Assembly (NCBI GenBank): GCA_905234655.1
Contig: CAJOJG010000027.1
Location: 1 to 39,751, forward strand
Length of the DNA: 39,751 nucleotides
Source of the DNA: an uncultured Bacteroidales bacterium
GTDB lineage: Bacteria > Bacteroidota > Bacteroidia > Bacteroidales > UBA3824
Direction of reading: 5' to 3'
Shown in pieces: positions 21,569-28,959 of this stretch (positions are counted from its first letter, which is position 1; every line of letters begins with the position of its first letter). The notes below the pieces were generated by a model. That model was given only the letters and a program-made list of their open reading frames with translations, was not told the origin of the DNA and ran no database searches. The position numbers and the translations under genes are program-made.

Positions 21569-23668
21569 ATGAACAGCACACTCGTCGCCGACTACCCATG
21601 GTACCACCCGGCGATTTGCATCATCGCCGCGCTTGCACTGACAGCCGTCTCCTACTACCGCAATAAAAAATTCGACGACTTCAAACGCTTCAAAGTGTGG
21701 CTGCTCGCCTCGCTACGGTTCCTGGCGTTGCTGCTGACGGCACTGCTGCTGATGAACATCTTCATCAGGCGCAGCGTCCAGCGCACGGAACGCCCCGTCC
21801 TCGCCATAGCCATCGACAACTCCGAATCGATGCTCATGCGCGGACAGCAGGCGGCGGACTCGCTTAAAGCCTTCAAGACCTCGTTGTCAAAGATGGCGGA
21901 AAGCCTGTCCGACAAGTTCAACGTGCGCATCTTCGGCTTCGGCGACAAGTGTGAAACGAAAGACATCGGCGCGCTCGACTTTTCCGACAAGTACACGGAC
22001 TTCTCCAACATGCTTGAGACGATGCGCTCAACGCTCTACAACACAAACACCGGCGCGCTCGTCATCATCTCCGACGGCATATACAACCGTGGTCAAAATC
22101 CCGCGTACACAGCCACTTCGATTGGGAAGAAGATACACACCGTGACCCTCGGCGACACATCCTCATACAAGGACATCGCCATAACAAAATGTGTGTACAA
22201 CGAAACCGCCTTCATCGGCAACGAATTTCCCATCGAGATTACGGCAAACGCCCGAATGTTGAACGGCAAACAGGCAATATGCGAAATCCGCCACGCCGGA
22301 CAGACAATTTTCCGCGAGCCCATCGCCATAAAGTCCGACGACTACGCACAGCAGCTCTCCACGACAATCAAGGCGACACAAAAAGGCCTGCAAAAATACA
22401 CCATCTCGATAACTCCGCTCGACGGCGAAATCACAACCTCTAACAACACCCGCGAAATCCTCGTGGACATTGTGGACGACAAACACAAAGTACTCATACT
22501 CTGCTCAATGCCTCATCCCGACGCTGCCGCCGTAAGGAACGCGCTGAAGTCCAACAGGGGCATGGAAGTCGAAGTGGCGACTGTGGACGGATTCGACAAG
22601 TCGCTGTCGGCGTTCAATCTCGTCGTCCTCGTCCAAATCCCTTCGACCACCGTAAACGCCGGCCGTATCCTCGACGAGATTAAGACCAAGAACATTCCTA
22701 CACTCCACATCCTCGGCTCAAAGACAGACTTAAACAAGTTCAACGAAACGGCATCTGGCGTAACCGTGGGCATTAAGGGCAACAACTTCGAGGAGGCATC
22801 ATACACAGGCAACATCAGGTTCTCGCTTTTCAGCGTTGAAAACGGCACTGACGAGTTCCTTTCGAAAGCACCGCCGCTTTACTGCGCATTTGGCGACTAC
22901 AAGACCTCGTCACAGACCCAGGCTTTTGCCAACCAGGTCATAAAAGGCATCCACACCGACAAGCCGCTCATCGCCGTGTCCGACCGCGCAAACCCGCGCA
23001 CAGCCGTGATAGCAGGGGAGGGGATTTGGCGGTGGAGAATGGACTGCTACCGCAGGTACCAGAACCACGAAAAATTTGACCTGCTAATCTCGCGGCTCTG
23101 CCAGTACCTGCTTACACGCGCCGACCGCGAGCAGTTATCGGTCTCGACGCGCCGTATCTTTAACGAAAACGAGCCAGTGTTCTTTAACGCAAAGACCCTT
23201 GACGAAAGGCTTGAACCCACCACAAGCGCGGACGTGACCCTCGAACTTACAGACTCCACCGGCAAGGCGACTTCGTACAAGTTTGACCCGCTCGGCACCG
23301 GCCACTACCTCCGCATCGACAACCTCACGCCCGGCTCATACACCTACAAGGCAAAAGCCGTCGTCAACGGCAGGACGTTCAACAAATCCGGGATTGTGTC
23401 GGTATCCGAAGTCAAGACCGAGGGCGAAAACCTCTCCGCAAACCGCAACATCATGCAGCGCATAGCCTCATCGACCGGCGGCGCGGCATACATCGGCGGC
23501 GACCTTGACAAACTGCAAGCCCAGCTGCTCGACGACAACAGCATCCGCCCCGTCTCCTACAACGAGACATCGACAACCCCGCTCATGGGTGTCACGACGC
23601 TGTTCTTCATAATCCTCGCACTGTTCTCGGCGGAATGGTTCTTAAGAAAATATTGGGGAGTGGTGTAA
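21569..23668 (+). CDS. VWA-domain integral membrane protein
   Basis: A 699-residue protein. Two N-terminal transmembrane helices (about 14-29 and 45-66), then a von Willebrand factor A domain with a complete MIDAS start AIDNSESM (Asp83-x-Ser85-x-Ser87) and a later LVIISDGIYNRGQ. A large middle with beta-sandwich-like segments follows, and a final transmembrane helix (about 677-693, TTLFFIILALFSAEWFL). This layout, TM-VWA-extracytoplasmic-TM, matches Bacteroidota proteins related to BatA/BatB-like or glutamine amidotransferase-like membrane proteins, whose function is not settled. It follows the muramidase by 4 bases, so coexpression is likely. The two may cooperate at the wall; that is inference. 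Confidence 0.82.
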   Translation: MNSTLVADYPWYHPAICIIAALALTAVSYYRNKKFDDFKRFKVWLLASLRFLALLLTALLLMNIFIRRSVQRTERPVLAIAIDNSESMLMRGQQAADSLKAFKTSLSKMAESLSDKFNVRIFGFGDKCETKDIGALDFSDKYTDFSNMLETMRSTLYNTNTGALVIISDGIYNRGQNPAYTATSIGKKIHTVTLGDTSSYKDIAITKCVYNETAFIGNEFPIEITANARMLNGKQAICEIRHAGQTIFREPIAIKSDDYAQQLSTTIKATQKGLQKYTISITPLDGEITTSNNTREILVDIVDDKHKVLILCSMPHPDAAAVRNALKSNRGMEVEVATVDGFDKSLSAFNLVVLVQIPSTTVNAGRILDEIKTKNIPTLHILGSKTDLNKFNETASGVTVGIKGNNFEEASYTGNIRFSLFSVENGTDEFLSKAPPLYCAFGDYKTSSQTQAFANQVIKGIHTDKPLIAVSDRANPRTAVIAGEGIWRWRMDCYRRYQNHEKFDLLISRLCQYLLTRADREQLSVSTRRIFNENEPVFFNAKTLDERLEPTTSADVTLELTDSTGKATSYKFDPLGTGHYLRIDNLTPGSYTYKAKAVVNGRTFNKSGIVSVSEVKTEGENLSANRNIMQRIASSTGGAAYIGGDLDKLQAQLLDDNSIRPVSYNETSTTPLMGVTTLFFIILALFSAEWFLRKYWGVV

Positions 23669-23694
23669 AGAAAGATATTTCGTTGTCTCATAAA

Positions 23695-24543
23695 CTACGG
23701 AATTGTAAACAATGTGGATTCCGATATTTTGGATTCTAATATTCTTGCGATTTCTTCATAGCCGATATTTGCATTGATATTCAATCCCAAAAGTTTTGAG
23801 ATTCCTTCGCTGCCGGTGCTATAACGGCTGTCGAGTACAAGTTTGAAATTTGAACCGTCGGCATTGAGTTTGTAAGAATGAAAATGCATTGCATCTCCTA
23901 CCAATGGTTGCGTATTGATATGGGAAAAATCAAACTCTTTCTTTATATAGTCTATCAAATGGTTTTGCGACACGAGCACGAGGTGTTTGTTGATGCTTTC
24001 AAAAGTTTCGATTTTGTGATGCAACTGCACAAGGATTGTCTTAGCCGTCATTTTCCAGTTTATCCCAAAATGTTTCGATGAAGGCGGAAGTGATTTATCG
24101 CGCAGACCGAGTTCATGCAATGTCAATTCACGTTCCTGCCAAAGAGTACCCGTGGTGTCCATTGTTTGAAGTTCGATTCCTACAAAATCCTTGACCTTGT
24201 GGTTGGAATCCGTTGAAACAAGGAAATAATCGACACTGCCACCGGGAATCGACACTTCTTGTACTATATGAAGTTCGTTGCCCGGCTGGTGCATAGTAAG
24301 AAGGTGAAGACAGTCTGTGAAAATCTGCCTACGTTCAAGCATTCTGTGCGGACATATTATAATGCCTTTGCGGTCGATGCCATACTGTACGGTGCAAGTG
24401 CCGATTGAAATGTCGGGCTGACTTTTTCGCACCTTATAGCACGTTTTGCCCGAATAGCGGCATAGTTGTTTCTTAACGACTTGCGCCCATGTGACATCGT
24501 TACGCCCTACTGCAATGGTAAATAACTCCCTGATTCTCGACAT
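23695..24543 (-). CDS. NotI-family type II restriction endonuclease
   Basis: A 282-residue protein. It matches the NotI family: PDISIGTCTVQYG, IICPHRMLERRQIFTDCLHL, VQEVSIPGGSVDYFLVS and DFVGIELQTMDTTGTLW. Likely active site: Asp105 and Glu124-x-Gln126, the E-x-Q form of the PD-(D/E)XK site known in NotI. Cys28, Cys35, Cys50 and Cys64 are placed to form the family's iron-binding cysteine cluster. The recognition sequence cannot be read from the protein; NotI itself cuts an eight-base GC-only site. It overlaps the methyltransferase gene by 37 bases on the same strand, a compact RM pair. AT-richer than its neighbours, consistent with horizontal acquisition. Confidence 0.85.
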   Translation of the reverse strand: MSRIRELFTIAVGRNDVTWAQVVKKQLCRYSGKTCYKVRKSQPDISIGTCTVQYGIDRKGIIICPHRMLERRQIFTDCLHLLTMHQPGNELHIVQEVSIPGGSVDYFLVSTDSNHKVKDFVGIELQTMDTTGTLWQERELTLHELGLRDKSLPPSSKHFGINWKMTAKTILVQLHHKIETFESINKHLVLVSQNHLIDYIKKEFDFSHINTQPLVGDAMHFHSYKLNADGSNFKLVLDSRYSTGSEGISKLLGLNINANIGYEEIARILESKISESTLFTIP

Positions 24544-25562
24544 ATTCGTTGTTTTGCTAATTGTATGTACTCGTTGGACAAATCTATCCCTACCGACTTC
24601 CTGCCAAGCTCGTATGCGACTTTCATCGTCGTACCCGTGCCACTGAATGGGTCAAGCACGATACCGTCCTTCGGGCAAGTGGATTTGATTGGGATAACGC
24701 AAAGTTCCTCGGGATAAGGGGCAAAATGCGTTTTGCGATGCTGTGTGTCTTCGGGGATTATGTCCCAAACATCGTTTGGCATGGCACCTTTCGGATTATA
24801 AAACAGGAAATAGAAACCTTTTTCTTTGAGTTCCTTCGCACGTCCCGACAATTTCACCGAATCAGAATGAGTTGTGCGCTGTTCATTCCTGATAACCATG
24901 CGGAAATCAGATATTTCTCCATTTTTTACGCGGTCAAGTACCGATTCGAGTTGATTGGTCGCGGCTGACTTTTCCTCTTCGGTAAGACTTGTAGATAGTT
25001 CTATCTGGCGTTTGTAGCGGATTCCGCTTACTCCCGTCGCCGAAACCACCGCTCCATTCTTGACCACGGCCTGACGTGGTTTTGTGCGTATGGAATCTGC
25101 GTCGAAGTAATATTTGTCGTTTTTTACGAAGAAAAAAATATTTTCGGACACCGAGCCGAATCGGTCGGGATTTGGATTCAATCCGCCCTTATGCTTGTTC
25201 CATATCACATCATTTCGCAAAATCCATCCATCATCGATCATCCTAAGAGCCACGCGCCAAGGTATGCCCTGCAACGATTTGTTTTGGTATGAGTCGCCTA
25301 TATTGAGCCAAAACGCACCACTCAGCCTCAATACACGCTTTACCTCTTTGATGATTTCAAACAGACTGTCAATATATTCTTGCGGTGACGACTCCAGACC
25401 GATGCCACCATTTTCATACTGCCTTTTTTGCCAATATGGAGGACTTGTAATGCAACAATCAACGGATTCGTCAGACATGCGTTTCAAGACCTCCAACGAA
25501 TCGCCCTGTATGAACATGGGAAATTTACTTTCCGTTTTGATATATTCCGAAATGATGCACAT
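24507..25562 (-). CDS. Site-specific DNA methyltransferase (beta class, probably N4-cytosine)
   Basis: A 351-residue methyltransferase with motif IV first and motif I last (beta class). Catalytic motif IV TSPPYW is at about 39-44; the SPPY form is typical of N4-cytosine enzymes. The SAM-binding FxGxG motif is DPFSGTGTTMKVAYELGRKS at about 304-323. Between them is a variable target-recognition region (about 150-260). It should protect the sites cut by the NotI-like enzyme encoded next, which overlaps it by 37 bases. An alternative start at Met16 (MFIQGDSLEVL) is possible and also matches the family. No signal or membrane segment. Confidence 0.9.
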   Translation of the reverse strand: MCIISEYIKTESKFPMFIQGDSLEVLKRMSDESVDCCITSPPYWQKRQYENGGIGLESSPQEYIDSLFEIIKEVKRVLRLSGAFWLNIGDSYQNKSLQGIPWRVALRMIDDGWILRNDVIWNKHKGGLNPNPDRFGSVSENIFFFVKNDKYYFDADSIRTKPRQAVVKNGAVVSATGVSGIRYKRQIELSTSLTEEEKSAATNQLESVLDRVKNGEISDFRMVIRNEQRTTHSDSVKLSGRAKELKEKGFYFLFYNPKGAMPNDVWDIIPEDTQHRKTHFAPYPEELCVIPIKSTCPKDGIVLDPFSGTGTTMKVAYELGRKSVGIDLSNEYIQLAKQRICRESGSYLPLQ

Positions 25563-25579
25563 ACATTAATCTCCTCCTC

Positions 25580-26107
25580 TCAATTCTCCCCCTCGAAATT
25601 GCTCTTTATGTCGTTCTGATGCTGCTTGCCGAACTCCGGCTCGAACTGCTCGCCGTCATACTCCGGCTCGATAAAATCAGCCTCGAACCTCTCCTGTGAC
25701 GGAAAACCGATTGCACAAAAAATCGCCGCAATCGCGCTCGTGAACGCAAACTGCTCCTTGAATGTCAACGCCAACGCCACGATGTCCGCAGCGAAGACGA
25801 TATAAATCAACTTGTTTTGGAAATGCTTTTCCTTAATGTAGAACTCCTGCTTTTCCGCCAAATCGTCCTTTGGCTTAAGGATATTGGCAGTCTTTGAATA
25901 ATTGTGGTACCCGTACCAGATTGCGAAACCCGTCCCGAGCATCGCCATATACTCCATCGCCATGACAGCGTATGGATTGTCGACGAGCGCATGGCTTGAA
26001 TGAGTGTTCCGTATGACCCACACGACAATCAACAAGGCTGAGAGCGTCACCAGCCATTTCCAATGCGCCTTGCGCTCCTCGGCTAATTGTTGTTCAAAAT
26101 TTTCCAT
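25580..26107 (-). CDS. Four-TM membrane protein with acidic C-terminal tail
   Basis: A 175-residue protein I do not recognise. Transmembrane segments at about 17-33 (WKWLVTLSALLIVVWVI), 45-65, 99-118 (LIYIVFAADIVALAL) and 121-137, followed by an acidic hydrophilic tail (ADFIEPEYDGEQFEPEFGKQ). The methyltransferase gene begins 17 bases beyond its stop and the SiaC-like gene ends 12 bases before its start, so it likely forms an operon with the latter. Inference: it may be a membrane partner or receptor of the SiaC-like regulator. Confidence 0.7.
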   Translation of the reverse strand: MENFEQQLAEERKAHWKWLVTLSALLIVVWVIRNTHSSHALVDNPYAVMAMEYMAMLGTGFAIWYGYHNYSKTANILKPKDDLAEKQEFYIKEKHFQNKLIYIVFAADIVALALTFKEQFAFTSAIAAIFCAIGFPSQERFEADFIEPEYDGEQFEPEFGKQHQNDIKSNFEGEN

Positions 26108-26119
26108 TCTGGGAAAACC

Positions 26120-26527
26120 CTAAATCTCCTCGTCCAAACCGTCGTCAAAACCGCCCTTCGCCTCCCTGAGCTCTATAGGCACCTTGGAGACATTGCGGAA
26201 GTCCTTGCCAGCGTCCAGGAGGTCGCTGTCGCTATAGAACCACGTGATTTTCAAATCCTTTCCCGGAATCTCGTTAATCTTGTTGAGCTCCTTGAGGATA
26301 TTGTAAATCCATATTTGGGACGATGTATTATAATAGTCAAGCGATAAATGCACGATAGTGGTGTCCTTCGGCTCCTTGACATAGTCGCTCAGAACCTTGA
26401 ACACCGGCTCATAGAACGAAAACGTGTTTTCGATTATCGAGCGGCCCCTTATCTCGAAGAACCCATTGTCACAGTCAAAATTGACCAACGGGCTCTTGGC
26501 ACTTTCTGCTATTTGCAAACTTTCCAT
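26120..26527 (-). CDS. SiaC-like regulatory phosphoprotein (DUF1987)
   Basis: A 135-residue protein with the DUF1987/SiaC pattern: NFDCDNGFFEIRGRSIIENT, FSFYEPVFKVLSDYV, HLSLDYYNTSSQIWIYNIL and ITWFYSDSDLLDAGKDF. In Pseudomonas aeruginosa, SiaC is an anti-anti-sigma-like protein phosphorylated on a Thr by SiaB, dephosphorylated by SiaA, and controls the diguanylate cyclase SiaD. The corresponding Thr here is Thr68 in YYNTSS. None of SiaA, SiaB or SiaD is encoded nearby; the downstream partner is a four-TM protein 12 bases away. A perfect Bacteroidota promoter precedes it (26599-26629). Its targets in this organism are unknown. Confidence 0.85.
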   Translation of the reverse strand: MESLQIAESAKSPLVNFDCDNGFFEIRGRSIIENTFSFYEPVFKVLSDYVKEPKDTTIVHLSLDYYNTSSQIWIYNILKELNKINEIPGKDLKITWFYSDSDLLDAGKDFRNVSKVPIELREAKGGFDDGLDEEI

Positions 26528-26598
26528 ATTAAACCTTTAGAAGAATAAGTGTTTTAGTTTCGCGCTATTCTGGTGGTTGGTAATCGTGTTAATTTTCG

Positions 26599-26629
26599 CA
26601 AAGGTAAATATTTTTATTACTCTGACAAA
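26599..26629 (-). promoter_or_regulatory. Promoter of the SiaC-like/membrane protein operon
   Basis: On the minus strand TTTG (26626-26629), a 19-base spacer and TACCTTTG (26599-26606). Full consensus match; leader about 65 bases. Confidence 0.8.
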
Positions 26630-26677
26630 ATTTTTTTGATTTCTTTACAAAAAAAATAATATTTTCACGCCCAGCCT

Positions 26678-26709
26678 CTTGCCAAGTACAAAAAATGTTG
26701 TTAGTTTTG
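26678..26709 (+). promoter_or_regulatory. Promoter of the outer-membrane-like protein gene
   Basis: CTTG at 26678-26681, 20-base spacer and TAGTTTTG at 26702-26709, divergent from the SiaC promoter. Confidence 0.7.
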
Positions 26710-26746
26710 CATTATCTTACATAGACTAAAACTCAGTTTACGAAAC

Positions 26747-27361
26747 ATGAAGACCAAACTAATAATGGCGGCGGCACTCGCGATGAGCATTCACACAGCA
26801 CTCGCACAGGAAATAACGGCATACGACGCCGACAGCACCGCCTACTATAACGCGCTCCATAACCCCAACGACTACGCTCAAGCCCCGGTTAAAGGCCAGC
26901 AGCGCAAAGTCCTGGAACCGAGCCGTGTGCACACGTCCATTAACATGGGCACAGGATTCTCGTCGCTCGGCTCATACGAGTTCATAAGCCCGACCGTCAC
27001 ATACGAAGCATCCAAGAAATGGAACCTCAACTTCGGAATGGGCATCGCCTACAGCAACTGGAAGCCGGCGCGAATCGGCAGCGATGAGAACTGCACCTAC
27101 GACAACCTCCGCGCGCTGACCACATACTACTCCGCAGGCGCAGAATACCGCGCGTCCGACAAACTCTCGCTCTACGGCGACATACTCTACTACAAGACCA
27201 CGCCCACGAGCCACACATCCCTCGGCGACAACGACGGATACATGGCGACATTCGGCGCGACATACAACATCACAAAATCGCTCTCCGTCGGCTTCGAAGT
27301 ACGCTCAAGCCGTAACGTGAACCCATACGGACTGTACCACAACCCATACAGCCCGTGGTAA
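26747..27361 (+). CDS. Exported outer-membrane beta-barrel-like protein
   Basis: A 204-residue protein with a signal peptide (LIMAAALAMSIHTALAQ, cleaved after Ala). From about 60 the sequence alternates in the way of transmembrane beta-strands, with repeated aromatic-ended segments (SINMGTGFSSLGSYEF; WNLNFGMGIAYSNW; LSLYGDILYYKT; LSVGFEVRSS), suggesting a small barrel in the outer membrane. No named family is recognised. The end ...YSPW is aromatic, as in many porin-like proteins whose last residue helps BAM recognition. It is alone on its transcript as far as can be seen, with its own promoter. Confidence 0.7.
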   Translation: MKTKLIMAAALAMSIHTALAQEITAYDADSTAYYNALHNPNDYAQAPVKGQQRKVLEPSRVHTSINMGTGFSSLGSYEFISPTVTYEASKKWNLNFGMGIAYSNWKPARIGSDENCTYDNLRALTTYYSAGAEYRASDKLSLYGDILYYKTTPTSHTSLGDNDGYMATFGATYNITKSLSVGFEVRSSRNVNPYGLYHNPYSPW

Positions 27362-27441
27362 CACCGACAGACGAAAAAAATATAACGCAAAAAGACAACA
27401 AAAGACATTCTACTTTCGAGTTTTTTTCTTAATATTGCAGC

Positions 27442-27996
27442 ATGAAATTCTTGCAAGGGCCAAGAGCCAATTTGGGACGATATTTTTTGGGGCGCAACGC
27501 GAAAAAAGTGCGCCGCGACAGGACATACAACAACCTCGACACAGCCGTCACCGTGGGCGTGATATTCGACGCCGACCGTAACGCCGACATCGAGGTCGTT
27601 AAGCAATTCGTGGACTCGCTCATTAAAGACGGCAAGCGCGTGGACGTACTCGGCATGGTACAACTTAAGGAACAAGTCACGCTCCACAACGCCGGAGTGG
27701 GCTTCAGTTACTTCGCCACCGAGGACTGTAACTTCCTGTGCTACCCGCGCTCAGTAGCCGCGCTCCAGTTCATAACGCAAAAGTACGACATCCTGTTCAA
27801 CATCTGCCCACAGAACAACCTATGCACAGACTACATCGTCGGGATGTCGAAAGCACGGTTCAAAGTCTCGACACAGCTCGGAGACCAGGCATACGCCGAC
27901 TTCATCCTACAGTTCTCCACTCCGGCGAAAGGCGTGGGGCAGATCATCGGCGCGATAAGGCAATACCTGTCCAACATAGCGAAAGCCCAAGCATGA
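27442..27996 (+). CDS. Conserved Bacteroidota protein, DUF6913-like
   Basis: A 184-residue cytoplasmic protein. It resembles the short conserved proteins encoded upstream of dapA in Bacteroidota (DUF6913-type), with the segments TAVTVGVIFDADRNADIEVV, YDILFNICPQNNLCTDYIV and STPAKGVGQIIGAIRQYL. No signal peptide or membrane segment; the start is basic (KFLQGPRANLGRYFLGRNAK). The dapA gene starts 49 bases downstream, supporting an operon. The molecular function is unknown; conservation with dapA is the only clue. Confidence 0.75.
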   Translation: MKFLQGPRANLGRYFLGRNAKKVRRDRTYNNLDTAVTVGVIFDADRNADIEVVKQFVDSLIKDGKRVDVLGMVQLKEQVTLHNAGVGFSYFATEDCNFLCYPRSVAALQFITQKYDILFNICPQNNLCTDYIVGMSKARFKVSTQLGDQAYADFILQFSTPAKGVGQIIGAIRQYLSNIAKAQA

Positions 27997-28045
27997 CGAA
28001 CCCGCACATACCACAAGCAACATATTATACACTAACACTCTTTTT

Positions 28046-28936
28046 ATGAGAAATGACAGACTTTTTGGAGTTGGAGTTGCCTTAGTGACACCCTTCAAGG
28101 AAGACGACACGGTGGACTACACCGCATTGGACTTATTAATAGAACACATCATCGCCGGCGGCATAAACTACATCGTCGTATCAGGCACGACAGGCGAGCC
28201 TGCTACAATGACCGCCTCCGAAAGAGAACAACTCAGAAACTACATACGCAAAAAAGTGGACGGGCGGGCGACGCTCGTACTCGGAATCGGCGGCAACAAC
28301 ACCCGAGCCGTCGTGGACGAGATAAAATCCACAGACCTCACTGGTTTCGACAGCATCCTCAGCATCGCCCCATACTACACCAAACCAAACCAGCGCGGCA
28401 TATACGCACACTTCGAGCAGGTGGCGAAAGCAAGCCCACTCCCGGTCATCCTCTACAACGTCCCGGGACGCACCTCGAGGAACGTCGAACCCGACACCAT
28501 AGCCGCACTCGCCCACGACTTCCCGAACATCGCCGCCGTCAAAGAAGCAAGCGGCAGCATAGCGCAGCTGATGAAAATCATCGAAAAAACTCCTGACGAC
28601 TTCATGGTAATATCAGGCGACGACGCGCTGACAGTGCCGATGATGGCTGTCGGAGCAAAGGGCGTAATCTCAGTGGCGGCTAACGTCGCGCCCGCCCAGT
28701 GCGTCCGCATGGTCAAGGCGGCATCGAGCGGCGACTTCACCACCGCAAGCCAAATCCACTACAAGCTCCTCGACCTCATGGACACGCTCTTCGAGGACGG
28801 AAGCCCCGCAGGAGCAAAAGCGGCACTCAAAATGCTCGGCATAATGGAAGAGCACCTCAGGCTACCGCTCGTAGAAGTATGCGACACCGTCCGCCTTAAA
28901 ATAAAAGCCGCGCTCGACAAAGCATTAACAGCATAA
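28046..28936 (+). CDS. dapA: 4-hydroxy-tetrahydrodipicolinate synthase
   Basis: A 296-residue enzyme condensing pyruvate with aspartate semialdehyde in lysine and meso-diaminopimelate synthesis, which also feeds peptidoglycan. Motifs: VVSGTTGEPATM, LVLGIGGNNTRAVV, IAPYYTKPNQRG (Tyr111), VILYNVPGRTS (Tyr138) and AAVKEASGS with Schiff-base Lys166. Length is normal. It lies between the DUF6913-like gene and a GH13 gene that starts 23 bases later, so a three-gene transcript is likely. Confidence 0.97.
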   Translation: MRNDRLFGVGVALVTPFKEDDTVDYTALDLLIEHIIAGGINYIVVSGTTGEPATMTASEREQLRNYIRKKVDGRATLVLGIGGNNTRAVVDEIKSTDLTGFDSILSIAPYYTKPNQRGIYAHFEQVAKASPLPVILYNVPGRTSRNVEPDTIAALAHDFPNIAAVKEASGSIAQLMKIIEKTPDDFMVISGDDALTVPMMAVGAKGVISVAANVAPAQCVRMVKAASSGDFTTASQIHYKLLDLMDTLFEDGSPAGAKAALKMLGIMEEHLRLPLVEVCDTVRLKIKAALDKALTA

Positions 28937-28959
28937 CACCCCACCACCAACCGACCCAA

